A stretch of 64,000 nucleotides of DNA from Blastochloris tepida (GTDB lineage: Bacteria; Pseudomonadota; Alphaproteobacteria; Rhizobiales; Xanthobacteraceae), in assembly GCF_003966715.1 (NCBI RefSeq), contig NZ_AP018907.1:422001-486000 (forward strand), read 5' to 3'. Positions 23,925-32,951 of this stretch are shown piece by piece. The number at the start of each line of letters is the position of its first letter. Within the stretch, counting starts at the first letter, position 1. The notes beneath the pieces were generated by a model, which was given only the letters and a program-made list of their open reading frames with translations, was not told the DNA's origin and did not search any database. Position numbers and translations under genes: made by a program.

Positions 23925-24557
23925 ATGACTGATGCCGCCGGTTCCATCGCCCCGCCCCGTCCGGCCTCCACGCGCTCGGCGCACGTGCTGAGCCTGCCCA
24001 ATGTGCTGACCTACGGCCGCATCCTGGCGGTGCCGGTGGTGGCGGCGCTGCTGTTCCTGTCGGACATCCTGGCGTTCGGGGAGTGGCTGCGCTGGCCGGC
24101 GCTGGGGGTGTTCGTGCTGGCGGCGATCACCGATTATTTCGACGGCTACCTCGCCCGCTCCTGGAACCAGATCTCGCAGCTCGGGCGCATGCTCGACCCG
24201 ATCGCCGACAAGCTGCTGGTGTCGGTGTGCCTGCTGATGCTGGCGGCCGACGGAACCATCCGCGGCTGGTCGATCTGGGCGGCCATCGTCATCCTGATGC
24301 GCGAGATCCTGGTGTCCGGTCTGCGCGAGTTCCTGGCCGGGGTGCAGGTGTCGGTGCCGGTGACGCGGCTGGCCAAGTGGAAGACCGTGCTGCAGCTCAT
24401 CGCCATCGGCTTCCTGGTGGCCGGGGCGGCGGGCGACGCGGTGCTGCCCGGCAACACCCTGATCGGCCTCACCTTGCTGTGGCTGTCGGCCATCCTGACG
24501 CTCTACACCGGCTGGGACTATTTCCGCTCCGGCATGCGCCACGTGCTGAACGAGTGA
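23925..24557 (+). CDS. pgsA: CDP-diacylglycerol--glycerol-3-phosphate 3-phosphatidyltransferase
   Basis: 210 residues with several membrane helices. The CDP-alcohol phosphotransferase motif D-x2-D-G-x2-A-R-x8-G-x3-D-x3-D is visible as TDYFDGYLARSWNQ, followed by LGRMLDPIADKLL. It makes phosphatidylglycerophosphate in the inner membrane. The gene order uvrC-pgsA-moaD-moaE is well conserved in Rhizobiales and Rhodobacterales. A 9-bp hairpin follows the stop. Confidence 0.95.
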   Translation: MTDAAGSIAPPRPASTRSAHVLSLPNVLTYGRILAVPVVAALLFLSDILAFGEWLRWPALGVFVLAAITDYFDGYLARSWNQISQLGRMLDPIADKLLVSVCLLMLAADGTIRGWSIWAAIVILMREILVSGLREFLAGVQVSVPVTRLAKWKTVLQLIAIGFLVAGAAGDAVLPGNTLIGLTLLWLSAILTLYTGWDYFRSGMRHVLNE

Positions 24558-24575
24558 CCGCCGTAGGGGCGTCTT

Positions 24576-24598
24576 CCCTCTCCCCTTGCGGGAGAGGG
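24576..24598 (+). terminator. CCCTCTCCC/GGGAGAGGG hairpin after pgsA
   Basis: A perfect 9-bp stem with a 5-nt loop, 19 bases after the pgsA stop. It belongs to the same hairpin class as 17632 and 18415, which may be a mobile or repeated terminator form. No U-run. Confidence 0.5.
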
Positions 24599-24684
24599 TG
24601 GCGAGACCCAGCGAAGCGAGGTCGAGCCGGGTGAGGGGCGAGGTCGAGCCGACCTGCGGGTTTGGAATGAACGCCGGAGGGGCG

Positions 24685-24936
24685 ATGCGGCTGGTCTATT
24701 TCGCCTGGGTGCGCGAGCGCATCGGCGTCGCGGAGGAGACGGTGGACCTGCCGGCCGACGTCGCCACCGTCGCCGATCTGGTGGCGTGGCTGAAGACGCG
24801 CGGCGAGGGCTACGGCCACGCCTTCGAGAACCCGGCGGTGGTGCGGGCCGCGATCGACCGTACCCACGTCAAGCCCGACGCCTCGCTCATCGGTGCCCGC
24901 GAGGTGGCGTTCTTTCCGCCGATGACCGGCGGCTGA
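24685..24936 (+). CDS. moaD: Molybdopterin synthase sulfur carrier subunit
   Basis: 83 residues, ubiquitin-like fold, ending FFPPMTGG with the C-terminal Gly-Gly that becomes a thiocarboxylate. Starts MRLVYFAWVRERIGVAEE. GGAGG lies just upstream of ATG 24685; an in-frame ATG at 24667 has weaker support. It provides the sulfur for converting cPMP to molybdopterin together with MoaE, encoded 12 bases downstream. Confidence 0.95.
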   Translation: MRLVYFAWVRERIGVAEETVDLPADVATVADLVAWLKTRGEGYGHAFENPAVVRAAIDRTHVKPDASLIGAREVAFFPPMTGG

Positions 24937-24948
24937 CCCTTCGCATCC

Positions 24949-25398
24949 ATGACCGTCCGCATCCAGACCGCGCCGTTCGATGCCGAGGCCGAGGTGGCGG
25001 CGCTCACCGCCGGCCGCACCGATATCGGCGCGGTGGTGAGCTTCACCGGCCTCTGCCGCGGCGATGACGGGCTCGTGGCGATGACGCTCGACTGCTACGT
25101 CGAGATGGCCGAGGCCGAGATCGGCCGCCTGATCGAGGCGGCACGCGCCCGCTGGCCGCTGGAAGGGGTCACCGTCATCCACCGCCATGGCCGGCTTCTG
25201 CCGGGCGATCCCATCGTGCTGGTGGCGGTGGCCTCGAAGCATCGCCGGGCGGCGTTCGCGGCGGCCGAGTTCCTGATGGACCATCTCAAGACCCGCGCGC
25301 CGTTCTGGAAGCAGGAGGAGCGGGCAGGGGGCGCCGCCTGGGTCGAGGCGACCGAGGCCGACGACGCGGCCGCCGCGCGCTGGGCGCCGGAGCGCTGA
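24949..25398 (+). CDS. moaE: Molybdopterin synthase catalytic subunit
   Basis: 149 residues. Contains VVSFTGLCRGDD near residue 27, LDCYVEMAEAEIGRL, the VIHRHGRLLPGD region, and VASKHRRAAFAAAEFLMDHLKTRAPFWKQE with the active-site Lys. It forms the heterotetramer with MoaD in molybdenum cofactor synthesis. The two genes form one unit, and dispersed repeats follow. Confidence 0.96.
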   Translation: MTVRIQTAPFDAEAEVAALTAGRTDIGAVVSFTGLCRGDDGLVAMTLDCYVEMAEAEIGRLIEAARARWPLEGVTVIHRHGRLLPGDPIVLVAVASKHRRAAFAAAEFLMDHLKTRAPFWKQEERAGGAAWVEATEADDAAAARWAPER

Positions 25399-25640
25399 TC
25401 GCCGGGCCGACAGCTCGGGCCTCGTCATCCCGGGCTTCGCAACGCGAAGACCCAGGATCGTCATCCGAACAAGACACCTCTTCCTGCGAACGGTCCCGGG
25501 TCGCGGGCGCTTCGCGCCCTTGCCCGGGACGACGATCTCTTCCCACGCGTCATTCCGGCCGAACGCTGCCGCCGGTCGTTCCCGGCCGAGCCGCGTCAGC
25601 GGCGAGGGGAAGGGAACCCAAGCTTCGTCCCTGGGTTGCG
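25399..25640. repeat. Intergenic repeats after moaE
   Basis: A CGGTCCCGGGTCGCGGGC...GCCCTTGCCCGGGACGAC unit (about 25490-25535) is an unoccupied IS110 target of the kind used elsewhere here. It is followed by the GGTCGTTCCCGGCCGAGCC unit near 25574, shared with 5940 and 19332. Confidence 0.7.
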
Positions 25641-25727
25641 TCGTTAACCCTTTCTTAACGATGTTGTCGCGCGCGGCAGGGGGCCGCCTTAACCTCGTTC
25701 CGCCCCGGAACAATGGCGAGGCAGGCG

Positions 25728-26306
25728 ATGACGCGGCTGATCGTGCTGGCTGTGGCGATCTATGTGGCGGTGGTGGCGACGCTGGCCGGCGTGCTGGCCG
25801 ACCCGGCGCAGCTGTTCGAGCCGGTCCCGTGGTATCGGGCGGCGGACTTCTGGGTGCGGCCCGAAACCTCGGCCGAGCGCCTGCATGCGCTCGCCGCGGC
25901 GGGGCGCGGTTCGGAGGGTCTGCTCTACACCGCGGTGCTCGGGGCGTCGGCCGTCCTGCTCAGCGCGCTGGCGAGCCTCGGCGCCGGTCTGGGATTGGCG
26001 TCCGACACCGGCCGGCGGCTGCTGCCGGCGCGCGAGGCGCTGCTGTTCCTGTGCGTGCTGCTCTTGGTGGTGCTGACGGCCGATCCGCTGGTGGCGCTGG
26101 CGCGCGACCTTGAGGCGCAAGGGGTGGCGCCGCGGGCCGGCATTTACGCCATGCCCGCCTACTGGATCGCCACCATCATGCTCACCTGCGCCATGCTCGG
26201 CCGTTACGCGGCGCTCTTGGCGCACGATGCGGCGGCCTGGGCGCGGGCCGGCTGGCAGCGTGCCGGCGGGACGGGGTGGTCCTCGTCCCGGCCGAGCGAA
26301 GCGTAG
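25728..26306 (+). CDS. Integral membrane protein of unknown function
   Basis: 192 residues from MTRLIVLAVAIYVAVVATLAG. Four likely transmembrane helices, at residues about 3-24, 67-92, 108-130 and 150-175, with a periplasmic loop after the first. I do not recognise a family. ATG 25713 is also possible; 25728 has GAGGCAGG just before it. It stands alone between repeat blocks. Confidence 0.55.
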   Translation: MTRLIVLAVAIYVAVVATLAGVLADPAQLFEPVPWYRAADFWVRPETSAERLHALAAAGRGSEGLLYTAVLGASAVLLSALASLGAGLGLASDTGRRLLPAREALLFLCVLLLVVLTADPLVALARDLEAQGVAPRAGIYAMPAYWIATIMLTCAMLGRYAALLAHDAAAWARAGWQRAGGTGWSSSRPSEA

Positions 26307-26397
26307 GGCGGAATAGCGCAGCGTATTCCGCCACTTGCCCCCTGCGTCCGCCGCTTGCCCCGGCGCAATACGCTGCGCTATTGCGCCCTACGGGATT
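26302..26397. repeat. Palindromic repeat, GCGGAATAGCG...CGCTATTGCGCC family
   Basis: GTAGGGCGGAATAGCGCAGCG and its near reverse complement (ACGCTGCGCTATTGCGCCCTACG) flank a short spacer, giving a long imperfect hairpin. Related copies lie at 30244, 37086, 49750, 54788 and 54852. It lies between the convergent membrane-protein and ilvE genes, so it could end both transcripts. Confidence 0.75.
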
Positions 26398-26458
26398 GCT
26401 GCCCGCGGTCCCGGCTCGGCGCTTTGCGCCGTCCGGGACGACGAGGTGTTAACATCCG

Positions 26459-27346
26459 TTACGCCGCCGCCTTCTTGGGCTGCACCTCGGCGGTGTAGTC
26501 CTCGATCAGCGTCTCGGTGAGCTTGGCCGGCGTGAAGCGGTAGGGGCCGATCTCGCCGACCGGCGTCACCTCGGCGGCGGTGCCGGTGACGAAGCATTCG
26601 CTGAAGCCCGCCAGCTCCTCCGGCAGGATGCGGCGCTCGACCACCTCGATGCCGCGGCGCTTGGCCAGATCGATCACGGTCTGGCGGGTCAGGCCGTTGA
26701 GGAAGCAGTCGGCGATCGGCGTGTGGATCACTCCGTCCTTGACGAAGAAGATGTTGGCGCCGGTGCACTCGGCGACGCGGCCCTGCCAGTCCAGCATCAT
26801 GGCGTCGGTGTAGCCCTTGGCCATGGCGCGATGCTTGGAGATGGTGCAGATCATGTAGAGGCCGGCCGCCTTGGCGGTGGAGGGCGCGGTCGCCGGATCG
26901 GGGCGGCGATAGTCGGCGATGTCGAGCCGGATGCCCTTCTTGCGCATCTCGGGGTCGAAATAGCTCGGCCACTCCCAGGTGGCGATCGCCAGATGGATGG
27001 TGTTGGCGTGGGCGCCGACGCCCATCTCCTCCGAGCCGCGCCACGCCACCGGCCGGACATAGCAGTCGGTGTGGCCGTTGGCCGCCATGACCTCGAGCTT
27101 GGCCGCGTCGATCTGCTCGACCGTCCACGGCACCTCGAAATCGAGGATCCGGGCGGAATCCTTCAGCCGCTGCGAATGCTCGCGCGAGCGGAACACGACG
27201 CCGCCATAGGCGCGCTCGCCCTCGAACACACCGGAACCGTAATGCAGGGCGTGGGTCAAGACGTGAATCTTGGCGTCGCGCCACGGCACCAGCTTGCCGT
27301 CGAACCAGATGAATCCGTCACGGTCGTCGTACGGCATCAGGGCCAT
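26459..27346 (-). CDS. ilvE: Branched-chain amino acid aminotransferase
   Basis: 295 residues, fold-type IV PLP enzyme. HALHYGSGVFEGERAYGG is the N-terminal signature, and KGYTDAMMLDWQGRVAECTGANIFFVKDG carries the family signature near residue 175. The PLP Lys is expected in the region just before it. It makes Leu, Ile and Val from 2-oxo acids and glutamate. GGAGG precedes ATG 27346. It is divergent from the MarR-type gene, with 199 bases between the starts. Confidence 0.94.
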   Translation of the reverse strand: MALMPYDDRDGFIWFDGKLVPWRDAKIHVLTHALHYGSGVFEGERAYGGVVFRSREHSQRLKDSARILDFEVPWTVEQIDAAKLEVMAANGHTDCYVRPVAWRGSEEMGVGAHANTIHLAIATWEWPSYFDPEMRKKGIRLDIADYRRPDPATAPSTAKAAGLYMICTISKHRAMAKGYTDAMMLDWQGRVAECTGANIFFVKDGVIHTPIADCFLNGLTRQTVIDLAKRRGIEVVERRILPEELAGFSECFVTGTAAEVTPVGEIGPYRFTPAKLTETLIEDYTAEVQPKKAAA

Positions 27347-27545
27347 GGTTACATCCTCCAACAGGTCGGCGGCGCGGCCGCCGATAAACCTTTGCGATAA
27401 ACCTTTGATCGTCCGGCAGATGCCGGGTTCGGCTCGCCTTCGCGGCGCATATTTGGTAAGCATCGCTGACCCGACCCGGCGGGGTTGGCACGATCGTTTC
27501 GCCAACACGGCGGTTTGGGTAACAATCGGACCGGAATAAGTCAAT

Positions 27546-28091
27546 ATGGCTGACATAAATTTCGCAGCCGAGCAGACCGGCCCTGCCGGACCCGCAGCCG
27601 CACCCGCGGATCCGGCCGAGCCGGCCTATGACCTGATCGAGCTCATGTTCTTCGCCTACCGGGCGTTCACCGGCGATGCCGACGGCATGCTCGCACGTTA
27701 CGGTTTCGGCCGCGCCCATCACCGGGCGCTGCATTTCGTCGCCCGCCATCCGGGCATCACCGTGGCGGAGCTGCTCGACATCCTGAAGATCACCAAGCAG
27801 AGCCTGGGGCGGGTGCTGCGCGAGCTGGTCGAGACCGGCTACGTCGTCCAGCGCGAGGGCCATGCCGACCGCCGCCAGCGCCTGCTCTACCTCACCGACA
27901 AGGGCGCCAAGCTCGCCGCCGAGGTGGCGCAGGTGCAGACCGGGCGGCTGATGCGCGCGCTCGCCGATTCCGGCGAGACCCGCGAGGGCGCCTGCCGGCT
28001 GTTCAACGGCATTCTCGACCCCGACCAGCGCCGCGAGGTGGAGAAGCTGATCCTGCGCGGCGACGGCAACCGGCGCGACCGCCACAAATAG
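27546..28091 (+). CDS. MarR-family transcriptional regulator (PetP-like)
   Basis: 181 residues with a 30-residue Ala/Pro-rich head, then a MarR winged helix: GRAHHRALHFVARHPGITVAELLDILKITKQSLGRVLRELVETGYV and the wing QREGHADRRQRLLYLT. It is directly upstream of an OmpR-type response regulator (22 bases). The MarR-plus-response-regulator pair recalls petP-petR of Rhodobacter, known to affect cytochrome bc1 expression; that equivalence is inference only. It may also regulate the divergent ilvE. Confidence 0.85.
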   Translation: MADINFAAEQTGPAGPAAAPADPAEPAYDLIELMFFAYRAFTGDADGMLARYGFGRAHHRALHFVARHPGITVAELLDILKITKQSLGRVLRELVETGYVVQREGHADRRQRLLYLTDKGAKLAAEVAQVQTGRLMRALADSGETREGACRLFNGILDPDQRREVEKLILRGDGNRRDRHK

Positions 28092-28113
28092 CAACAGGCA
28101 GAAGGAGGCTGCG

Positions 28114-28824
28114 GTGCCCCGACCGATCGTGGTTCCTCCCGACGACGCGCCCCATCTGCTGGTGGTCGACGACGACGCCCGCATCCTGGCGCTGCTGTCG
28201 CGTTACCTCACCGAGAACGGCTACCGCGTCACCACCGTGGCCTCGGCCGCCGATGCGCGCGCGCGCCTCGAAAGCCTGTCGTTCGACCTGCTGGTGCTCG
28301 ACGTGATGATGCCGGGCGAGTCGGGCCTCGACCTCGCCCGGTCCTTGCGCGGCAAGTCCGACGTGCCGATTTTGATGCTGACCGCGCGCACCGAGCCCTC
28401 CGAGCGCATCGCCGGTTTCGAATCCGGCGCCGACGACTATCTCGGCAAGCCGTTCGAGCCGCGCGAGCTCCTGCTGCGCATCGGCGCCATCCTCAAGCGC
28501 AGCACCGCGCCCCAGCCCTCCAAGCCGCCCGAGGTGGTGTGCTTCGGCGAGTTCGTGTTCCAGCTCGAGCGCGGCGAGCTCAGGCGCGGCGCCGAGCTGG
28601 TGCGCATCACCGACCGCGAGCGCGACATGCTCCGCGTGCTGGCGCGCACCCCCGGCGAGACCGTGCCGCGCATCGACCTCGCCGCGCCGGGCGCCGAGGC
28701 CAGCGAGCGCGCGGTGGACGTGCAGGTCAACCGGCTGCGCCGCAAGATCGAGGACGATCCGGCCAACCCGCTGTTCATCCAGACGGTGCGCGGCGTCGGC
28801 TATCGCCTCGTCGTGTCGCCGTGA
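28114..28824 (+). CDS. OmpR-family response regulator
   Basis: 236 residues from a GTG with GAAGGAGG close upstream. The receiver domain has the acidic pair in VVDDDARIL, phospho-Asp in LLVLDVMMPGESG, the Thr in MLTARTE and Lys in GKPFEPREL. The OmpR/PhoB winged helix follows after residue 140, ending QVNRLRRKIEDDPANPLFIQTVRGVGYRL. It is followed 10 bases later by its histidine kinase. The order MarR / response regulator / kinase is common in Rhizobiales. Confidence 0.93.
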   Translation: MPRPIVVPPDDAPHLLVVDDDARILALLSRYLTENGYRVTTVASAADARARLESLSFDLLVLDVMMPGESGLDLARSLRGKSDVPILMLTARTEPSERIAGFESGADDYLGKPFEPRELLLRIGAILKRSTAPQPSKPPEVVCFGEFVFQLERGELRRGAELVRITDRERDMLRVLARTPGETVPRIDLAAPGAEASERAVDVQVNRLRRKIEDDPANPLFIQTVRGVGYRLVVSP

Positions 28825-28834
28825 GCGTGCCGCG

Positions 28835-30226
28835 ATGAGCGTTTCGGAAGCCGGCGCGGAAGTCGGGCGCCTCGCCGCCGCGGTGGCAAGGCGTGTCTGG
28901 AACCGCGTCACCGTCGGGCTGAAGGGGCGGATGCCGCAGGGCCTCTATGCCCGCTCGCTCCTGATCATCGTCACGCCGATGGTGCTGCTGCAGGCGGTGG
29001 TGGCGTTCGTGTTCATGGAACGCCACTGGCAGACGGTGACCTACCGGCTGTCGGCCTCCGTTACCCAGGACATCGCGGCGCTGATCGACGTCTACCGGCT
29101 CTATCCGCAGGACAAGGATGCGACGACGCTGCGCCGCATCGCCATGGAGCGCCAGGGCCTCACGCTCAATTTCCGCACCGGCGAGACGCTGCCGCCCGCC
29201 GGCCCCAAGCCCTTCTTCTCGCTGCTCGATTCGGCGCTGTCGCGCGAGATCAGGCGCCAGATCGGCAAGCCGTTCTGGATCGACACGGTGGGCAATTCCT
29301 CGCTGGTCGAGATCCGCATCCAGCTCGAGCCCGGCGTGATCCTGCAGGTGTTCGCCCGACGCAGCCAGGCCTATGCCTCCAACTCGCACATCTTCCTGGT
29401 GTGGATGGTCGGCACCTCGCTGGTGCTGGTCGGCGTGGCGGTGGCCTTCCTGCGCAACCAGATCCGGCCGATCCAGACCCTGGCCGACGCCGCCGAGAGC
29501 TTCGGCAAGGGGCGCGACGTCGAGGGCTTCCGGCCGCGCGGCGCGCGCGAGGTGCGGCGCGCCTCGCACGCCTTCCTGGAGATGAAGCGGCGCATCGAGC
29601 GCCAGATCGAGCAGCGCACCACCATGCTGGCCGGGGTGTCGCACGACCTGCGCACCATCCTCACCCGCTTCAAGCTGGAGCTCGCGCTGCTCGACGAGTC
29701 CGCCGAGATCGACGCCATGAAGAAGGACGTCGACGAGATGAGCCGCATGCTGGAGGACTATCTGGCCTTCGCGCGCGGCGACTCCGGCGAGCAGGCGGCG
29801 CCGACCGACATGGAGCTGCTGCTGGCCGAGCTGTGCGACGAGGTCGAGCGCACCGGCGACAAGGCCAACGTCACCTACAACGGCCAGCCGATGGTGACGG
29901 TGCGGCCGGACGCCTTCAAGCGGCTCCTGCACAATCTCGTCGCCAACGCCTCGCGTTTCGCCGACACGGTGGAGATCACCGCCAACCGCGACGCGCGCTG
30001 GTTCACCGTGACCGTGGACGATGACGGCCCCGGCATTCCGCCCGAGATGCGCGACGAGGTGTTCCGGCCGTTCCTGCGGCTCGACGACGCCCGCAACCAG
30101 GACCAGGGCGGCTCGGGGCTCGGGCTCGCCATCGCCCGCGACGTGGCGCGCAGCCACGGCGGCGACATCACGCTGTCGGAGTCGCCGCTCGGCGGCCTGC
30201 GCGCCACCGTGCGCGTGCCGGTGTGA
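28835..30226 (+). CDS. EnvZ-type sensor histidine kinase
   Basis: 463 residues. Transmembrane helices at about 41-62 and 190-212 bound a periplasmic domain of some 125 residues. A HAMP domain is followed by the H-box LAGVSHDLRTILTRFKLELALL, an N-box VANASRFADTVEI and ATPase motifs DDDGPGIPPE and GGSGLGLAIARDV. The H-box has Thr-Ile where Pro is usual after LRT. Partner of the response regulator just upstream; the signal is unknown. Confidence 0.93.
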   Translation: MSVSEAGAEVGRLAAAVARRVWNRVTVGLKGRMPQGLYARSLLIIVTPMVLLQAVVAFVFMERHWQTVTYRLSASVTQDIAALIDVYRLYPQDKDATTLRRIAMERQGLTLNFRTGETLPPAGPKPFFSLLDSALSREIRRQIGKPFWIDTVGNSSLVEIRIQLEPGVILQVFARRSQAYASNSHIFLVWMVGTSLVLVGVAVAFLRNQIRPIQTLADAAESFGKGRDVEGFRPRGAREVRRASHAFLEMKRRIERQIEQRTTMLAGVSHDLRTILTRFKLELALLDESAEIDAMKKDVDEMSRMLEDYLAFARGDSGEQAAPTDMELLLAELCDEVERTGDKANVTYNGQPMVTVRPDAFKRLLHNLVANASRFADTVEITANRDARWFTVTVDDDGPGIPPEMRDEVFRPFLRLDDARNQDQGGSGLGLAIARDVARSHGGDITLSESPLGGLRATVRVPV

Positions 30227-30242
30227 GGGGCTTGCGGTTGTC

Positions 30243-30340
30243 GCGTAGGGCGCAATAGCGTGAGCGTATTGCGCCGAGGCTGGCGGTGGACGTGGCAGTG
30301 CAAGTGGCGGAATACGCTTCGCTATTCCGCCCTACGCTCG
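30243..30340. repeat. Palindromic repeat copies between convergent genes
   Basis: GTAGGGCGCAATAGCGTGAGCG (first arm) and GGCGGAATACGCTTCGCTATTCCGCC (a self-complementary hairpin) belong to the family at 26302. They lie between the kinase gene and the convergent SDR gene. Confidence 0.7.
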
Positions 30341-30362
30341 CTTCGTCCGGGATGACGCATTC

Positions 30363-31124
30363 TCACTCCGCGATGCCCTCGACATCGGGCGTGCGCCAGG
30401 CGAGGTGCTGGCCGCCATCGACGGCGATCATCTGGCCGGTGACGCTCTTCGCCTCGGTGAGATAGAGCACGGCGCTGGCGATCTCGGCCGGCGTGGCGGC
30501 GCGGCCGAGCGGAACGGCCGCCGCCTGCCGGGCGAAATCGTCCTCGCTCTGGCGCGGATTGGCGAGCGTCGGCCCCGGCCCCACGGCATTGACGCGGATG
30601 CGCGGCGCCAGGGCCTGGGCCATGGTGCGGGTCGCCGTCCACAGCGCCGACTTGGCCAGCGTGTAGGAGACGAAGCGCGGCGTCGGCCGCCACACCCGCT
30701 GGTCGAGGACATTGATCACGCAGCCGTCGCGACCTTCGGGAAGCTGGCGGGCGAAGGCCTCGGCGAGGAACACCGGCGCGGTGAGATTGACCGCAAGCTG
30801 GCGCTCGAAACGGGCGCGCTCCAGCGTGCCGATCTCGTCGGGCTCGAACTCGGAGGCCGAATTGACCAGCAGCGTCAGCGGCCCGACGCCCGCGACTGCG
30901 GCCGGCACCAGGGCGGCCACCGCCTCGGGGTCGGCGAGGTCGGCGCACACGGCGACGGCGCGCCGGCCGCGTCGGTTGAGCGCCTCGACCAGCGCCTGCG
31001 CTTCCGCGGTCGAGCGGCCGTAATGGATGGCGAGCGCGTAGCCGCGCTCCCCCAGGGCCTCGGCGATGGCGCGGCCGATGCGCTTCGCGCCGCCGGTGAT
31101 CAGCGCCGCGCCGGGGGCAGTCAT
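30363..31124 (-). CDS. Short-chain dehydrogenase/reductase
   Basis: 253 residues. LITGGAKRIGRAIAEALG is the NAD(P)-binding TGxxxxIG region near the N-terminus; VNSASEF stands for the NNAS motif. The catalytic Ser-Tyr-Lys motif reads YTLAKSALWTATR with Tyr and Lys spaced by three. Near the end come NAVGPGPTL and IAVDGGQHLAW. The substrate is unknown; folate/pteridine reductase-like members share the GGAKRIG start. It overlaps the upstream glycosyltransferase by four bases. Confidence 0.88.
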   Translation of the reverse strand: MTAPGAALITGGAKRIGRAIAEALGERGYALAIHYGRSTAEAQALVEALNRRGRRAVAVCADLADPEAVAALVPAAVAGVGPLTLLVNSASEFEPDEIGTLERARFERQLAVNLTAPVFLAEAFARQLPEGRDGCVINVLDQRVWRPTPRFVSYTLAKSALWTATRTMAQALAPRIRVNAVGPGPTLANPRQSEDDFARQAAAVPLGRAATPAEIASAVLYLTEAKSVTGQMIAVDGGQHLAWRTPDVEGIAE

Positions 31125-31909
31125 TGTTCGCCCCGCGCCTGCCGGATCATCCGGCGTTCGAGATGCTTGGCGAGCCGCAGATAGCGGAAGAAGGCGTAGT
31201 TGGCGGCGGTCATCACGCCATAGAGGCCGCGCACGAAGTGGCGGCGCCCGACATAGGCCTTGAGGAAGGCGGCGGGAAACTCGGTGAACAGCCGCCAGAC
31301 CGGGAGCTTGACGCCGCGCCGGTCGAGATCGTCGGCCTGCTGGTCGGTATAGGCGTTGAGCTTGGCGATCTGCTCGCCGAGCGAGCGCACCGAGAAATGG
31401 TGGATGCGGCCCTTGAGCCGGCCGACGCGGGCGCCCTCGGCCAGCACCACGCGGTCGTGCACCGGGCTGTCGGAATAGCGGCCGCGGTCGGTGCGGTAGA
31501 GCCGCACCGGCGCCAGCGAATAGGCCCAGGGGTGCGGCGCGGTCTCGACCGGGAACACCTCGGCGATGGCGATTTCGTAGGCGTCGCACGGCGGCTCGCC
31601 GCCCGCGAACAGCGCCCGCAGCTCGGCGACGAGATCGGGCGGCATCACCTCGTCGGCGTCGATGTTCAGCACCCAGCGGTGGCGGCACAGGCTCTCGGCG
31701 AAGCGCTTCTGCGGGCCGTAGCCGGGCCAGGGATTGTGCACCACCCGGGCGCCGAAGCTCTCGGCGATCCTGGGCGTGTCGTCGGTTGAGCCGGAATCGA
31801 CCAGCACGATATCGTCGGTGAGGCCCTGGACGGCCTGGAGCGTGCGCCCGAGCCGGTCGGCCTCGTTGCAGGCGATCAGGAAGATCGAGACGGGGATCGC
31901 TGCCGGCAT
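31121..31909 (-). CDS. Family 2 glycosyltransferase, WaaE/KdtX-like
   Basis: 262 residues starting MPAAIPVSIFLIACNEADRLG, with SGSTDDTPRIAESFGARVV and the DxD-type NIDADEVMP motif of GT2 enzymes. The C-terminal half (YTDQQADDLDRRG, FRYLRLAKHLERR) matches the WaaE/KdtX group that adds a hexose to the lipopolysaccharide inner core. GAGG precedes ATG 31909. Its stop overlaps the SDR start (ATGA). Confidence 0.87.
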   Translation of the reverse strand: MPAAIPVSIFLIACNEADRLGRTLQAVQGLTDDIVLVDSGSTDDTPRIAESFGARVVHNPWPGYGPQKRFAESLCRHRWVLNIDADEVMPPDLVAELRALFAGGEPPCDAYEIAIAEVFPVETAPHPWAYSLAPVRLYRTDRGRYSDSPVHDRVVLAEGARVGRLKGRIHHFSVRSLGEQIAKLNAYTDQQADDLDRRGVKLPVWRLFTEFPAAFLKAYVGRRHFVRGLYGVMTAANYAFFRYLRLAKHLERRMIRQARGEQ

Positions 31910-32168
31910 CGCCTCACTCACGAAACGTCTCGTCTCGATGCCATGGCGTTCGCCGGCCGGCAAGCGACTCGGCGCGGCAGATGCAGAATCGGCAGTAACA
32001 AATAATTAATCATGTCGGGTGGGTCGGGCATCCAAGGTATCGTCACGTTACTGCTGCGATCCTGGCTACATTCTGCCATGTTTTCTGCAGAATAAAAGGC
32101 ATTATCGTGGATATTTACGTTTAATTCATCATGGCGTCCGGTTTCGCTGGGCGCATTCCGGCGCCCGA

Positions 32169-32197
32169 GGCACAGGGTGAATCGTTCACTCTATAAT
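32169..32197 (+). promoter_or_regulatory. Putative promoter of the outer-membrane barrel gene
   Basis: A perfect TATAAT at 32192-32197, with a poor -35 (GGCACA, 32169-32174) at 17-bp spacing. The start codon is 50 bases downstream. The whole 31964-32247 region is unusually AT-rich for this genome, which fits a strong promoter. Confidence 0.5.
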
Positions 32198-32247
32198 TCG
32201 CGACAAGAGCGGCGGTGTTCGCGACCGCGAGACAAGGAGTACGACCA

Positions 32248-32862
32248 ATGACCAAAATCGCAGGAGCGTTCGCGGCTGTGGTGCTCACGGCCATGCCGGC
32301 GATGGCGGCGGACATGATCCAGCGTCAGCCCTCGCCCTATTCCGCGGCGCCGGCGGCCTACAGCTGGAACGGCTTCTATCTCGGCCTCAATGCCGGCTTC
32401 GCCTCGGGCGACCTGTCGAATTCCGGCGGCCTGGAGCCGTCTGGCTTCGTCGGCGGCCTCACCGGCGGCGCCAACTGGCAGTGGGGCAATGTGGTGTTCG
32501 GCCTGGAGACCGACATCAACTATTCGGGCGTCGATGACGGCCTCTATTACGACAAGTGGGAGCTCGACTGGCTCGGCACCACGCGCGTGCGCCTCGGCTA
32601 TGCCTGGGACCGCTTCCTGCCCTACCTCACCGGCGGCTTCGCCTATGGCAGCGGCACCTACAAATATTGGGGCGGCAAGGACGACGCCAACCATATCGGC
32701 TGGACGCTGGGCGCCGGCGTCGAGGGCGCCATCACCCAGAGCGTGTCGGCCAAGATCGAATATCTCTATGTCGACCTCGGCGACAAGCACTATGGCGAGC
32801 TGCCGTGGAAGAACGAGTTCGACGCCAGCCTGCTGCGCGCCGGCGTGAACTATCACTTCTGA
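32248..32862 (+). CDS. Outer-membrane beta-barrel protein (Omp25/Omp31-like)
   Basis: 204 residues with a clear signal peptide (TKIAGAFAAVVLTAMPAMAAD) and an eight-strand barrel-like alternation of aromatic and polar residues: WNGFYLGLNAGFASGD, a GGLTGGANWQWGNVVFGLETD strand pair, and the terminal LLRAGVNYHF ending in Phe, the outer-membrane sorting signal. Rhizobiales Omp25/31-type porin family proteins have this size and design. AGGAG is eight bases upstream. Probably highly expressed, judging by the promoter and codon use. Confidence 0.93.
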   Translation: MTKIAGAFAAVVLTAMPAMAADMIQRQPSPYSAAPAAYSWNGFYLGLNAGFASGDLSNSGGLEPSGFVGGLTGGANWQWGNVVFGLETDINYSGVDDGLYYDKWELDWLGTTRVRLGYAWDRFLPYLTGGFAYGSGTYKYWGGKDDANHIGWTLGAGVEGAITQSVSAKIEYLYVDLGDKHYGELPWKNEFDASLLRAGVNYHF

Positions 32863-32951
32863 TCCATATTCACGCCACGTTTACTGGGACAATTATAAAA
32901 TCTGATCGATTGCTCCAGACGACTTCGCGGGCGTCCGCCGATCCGGCCGGG

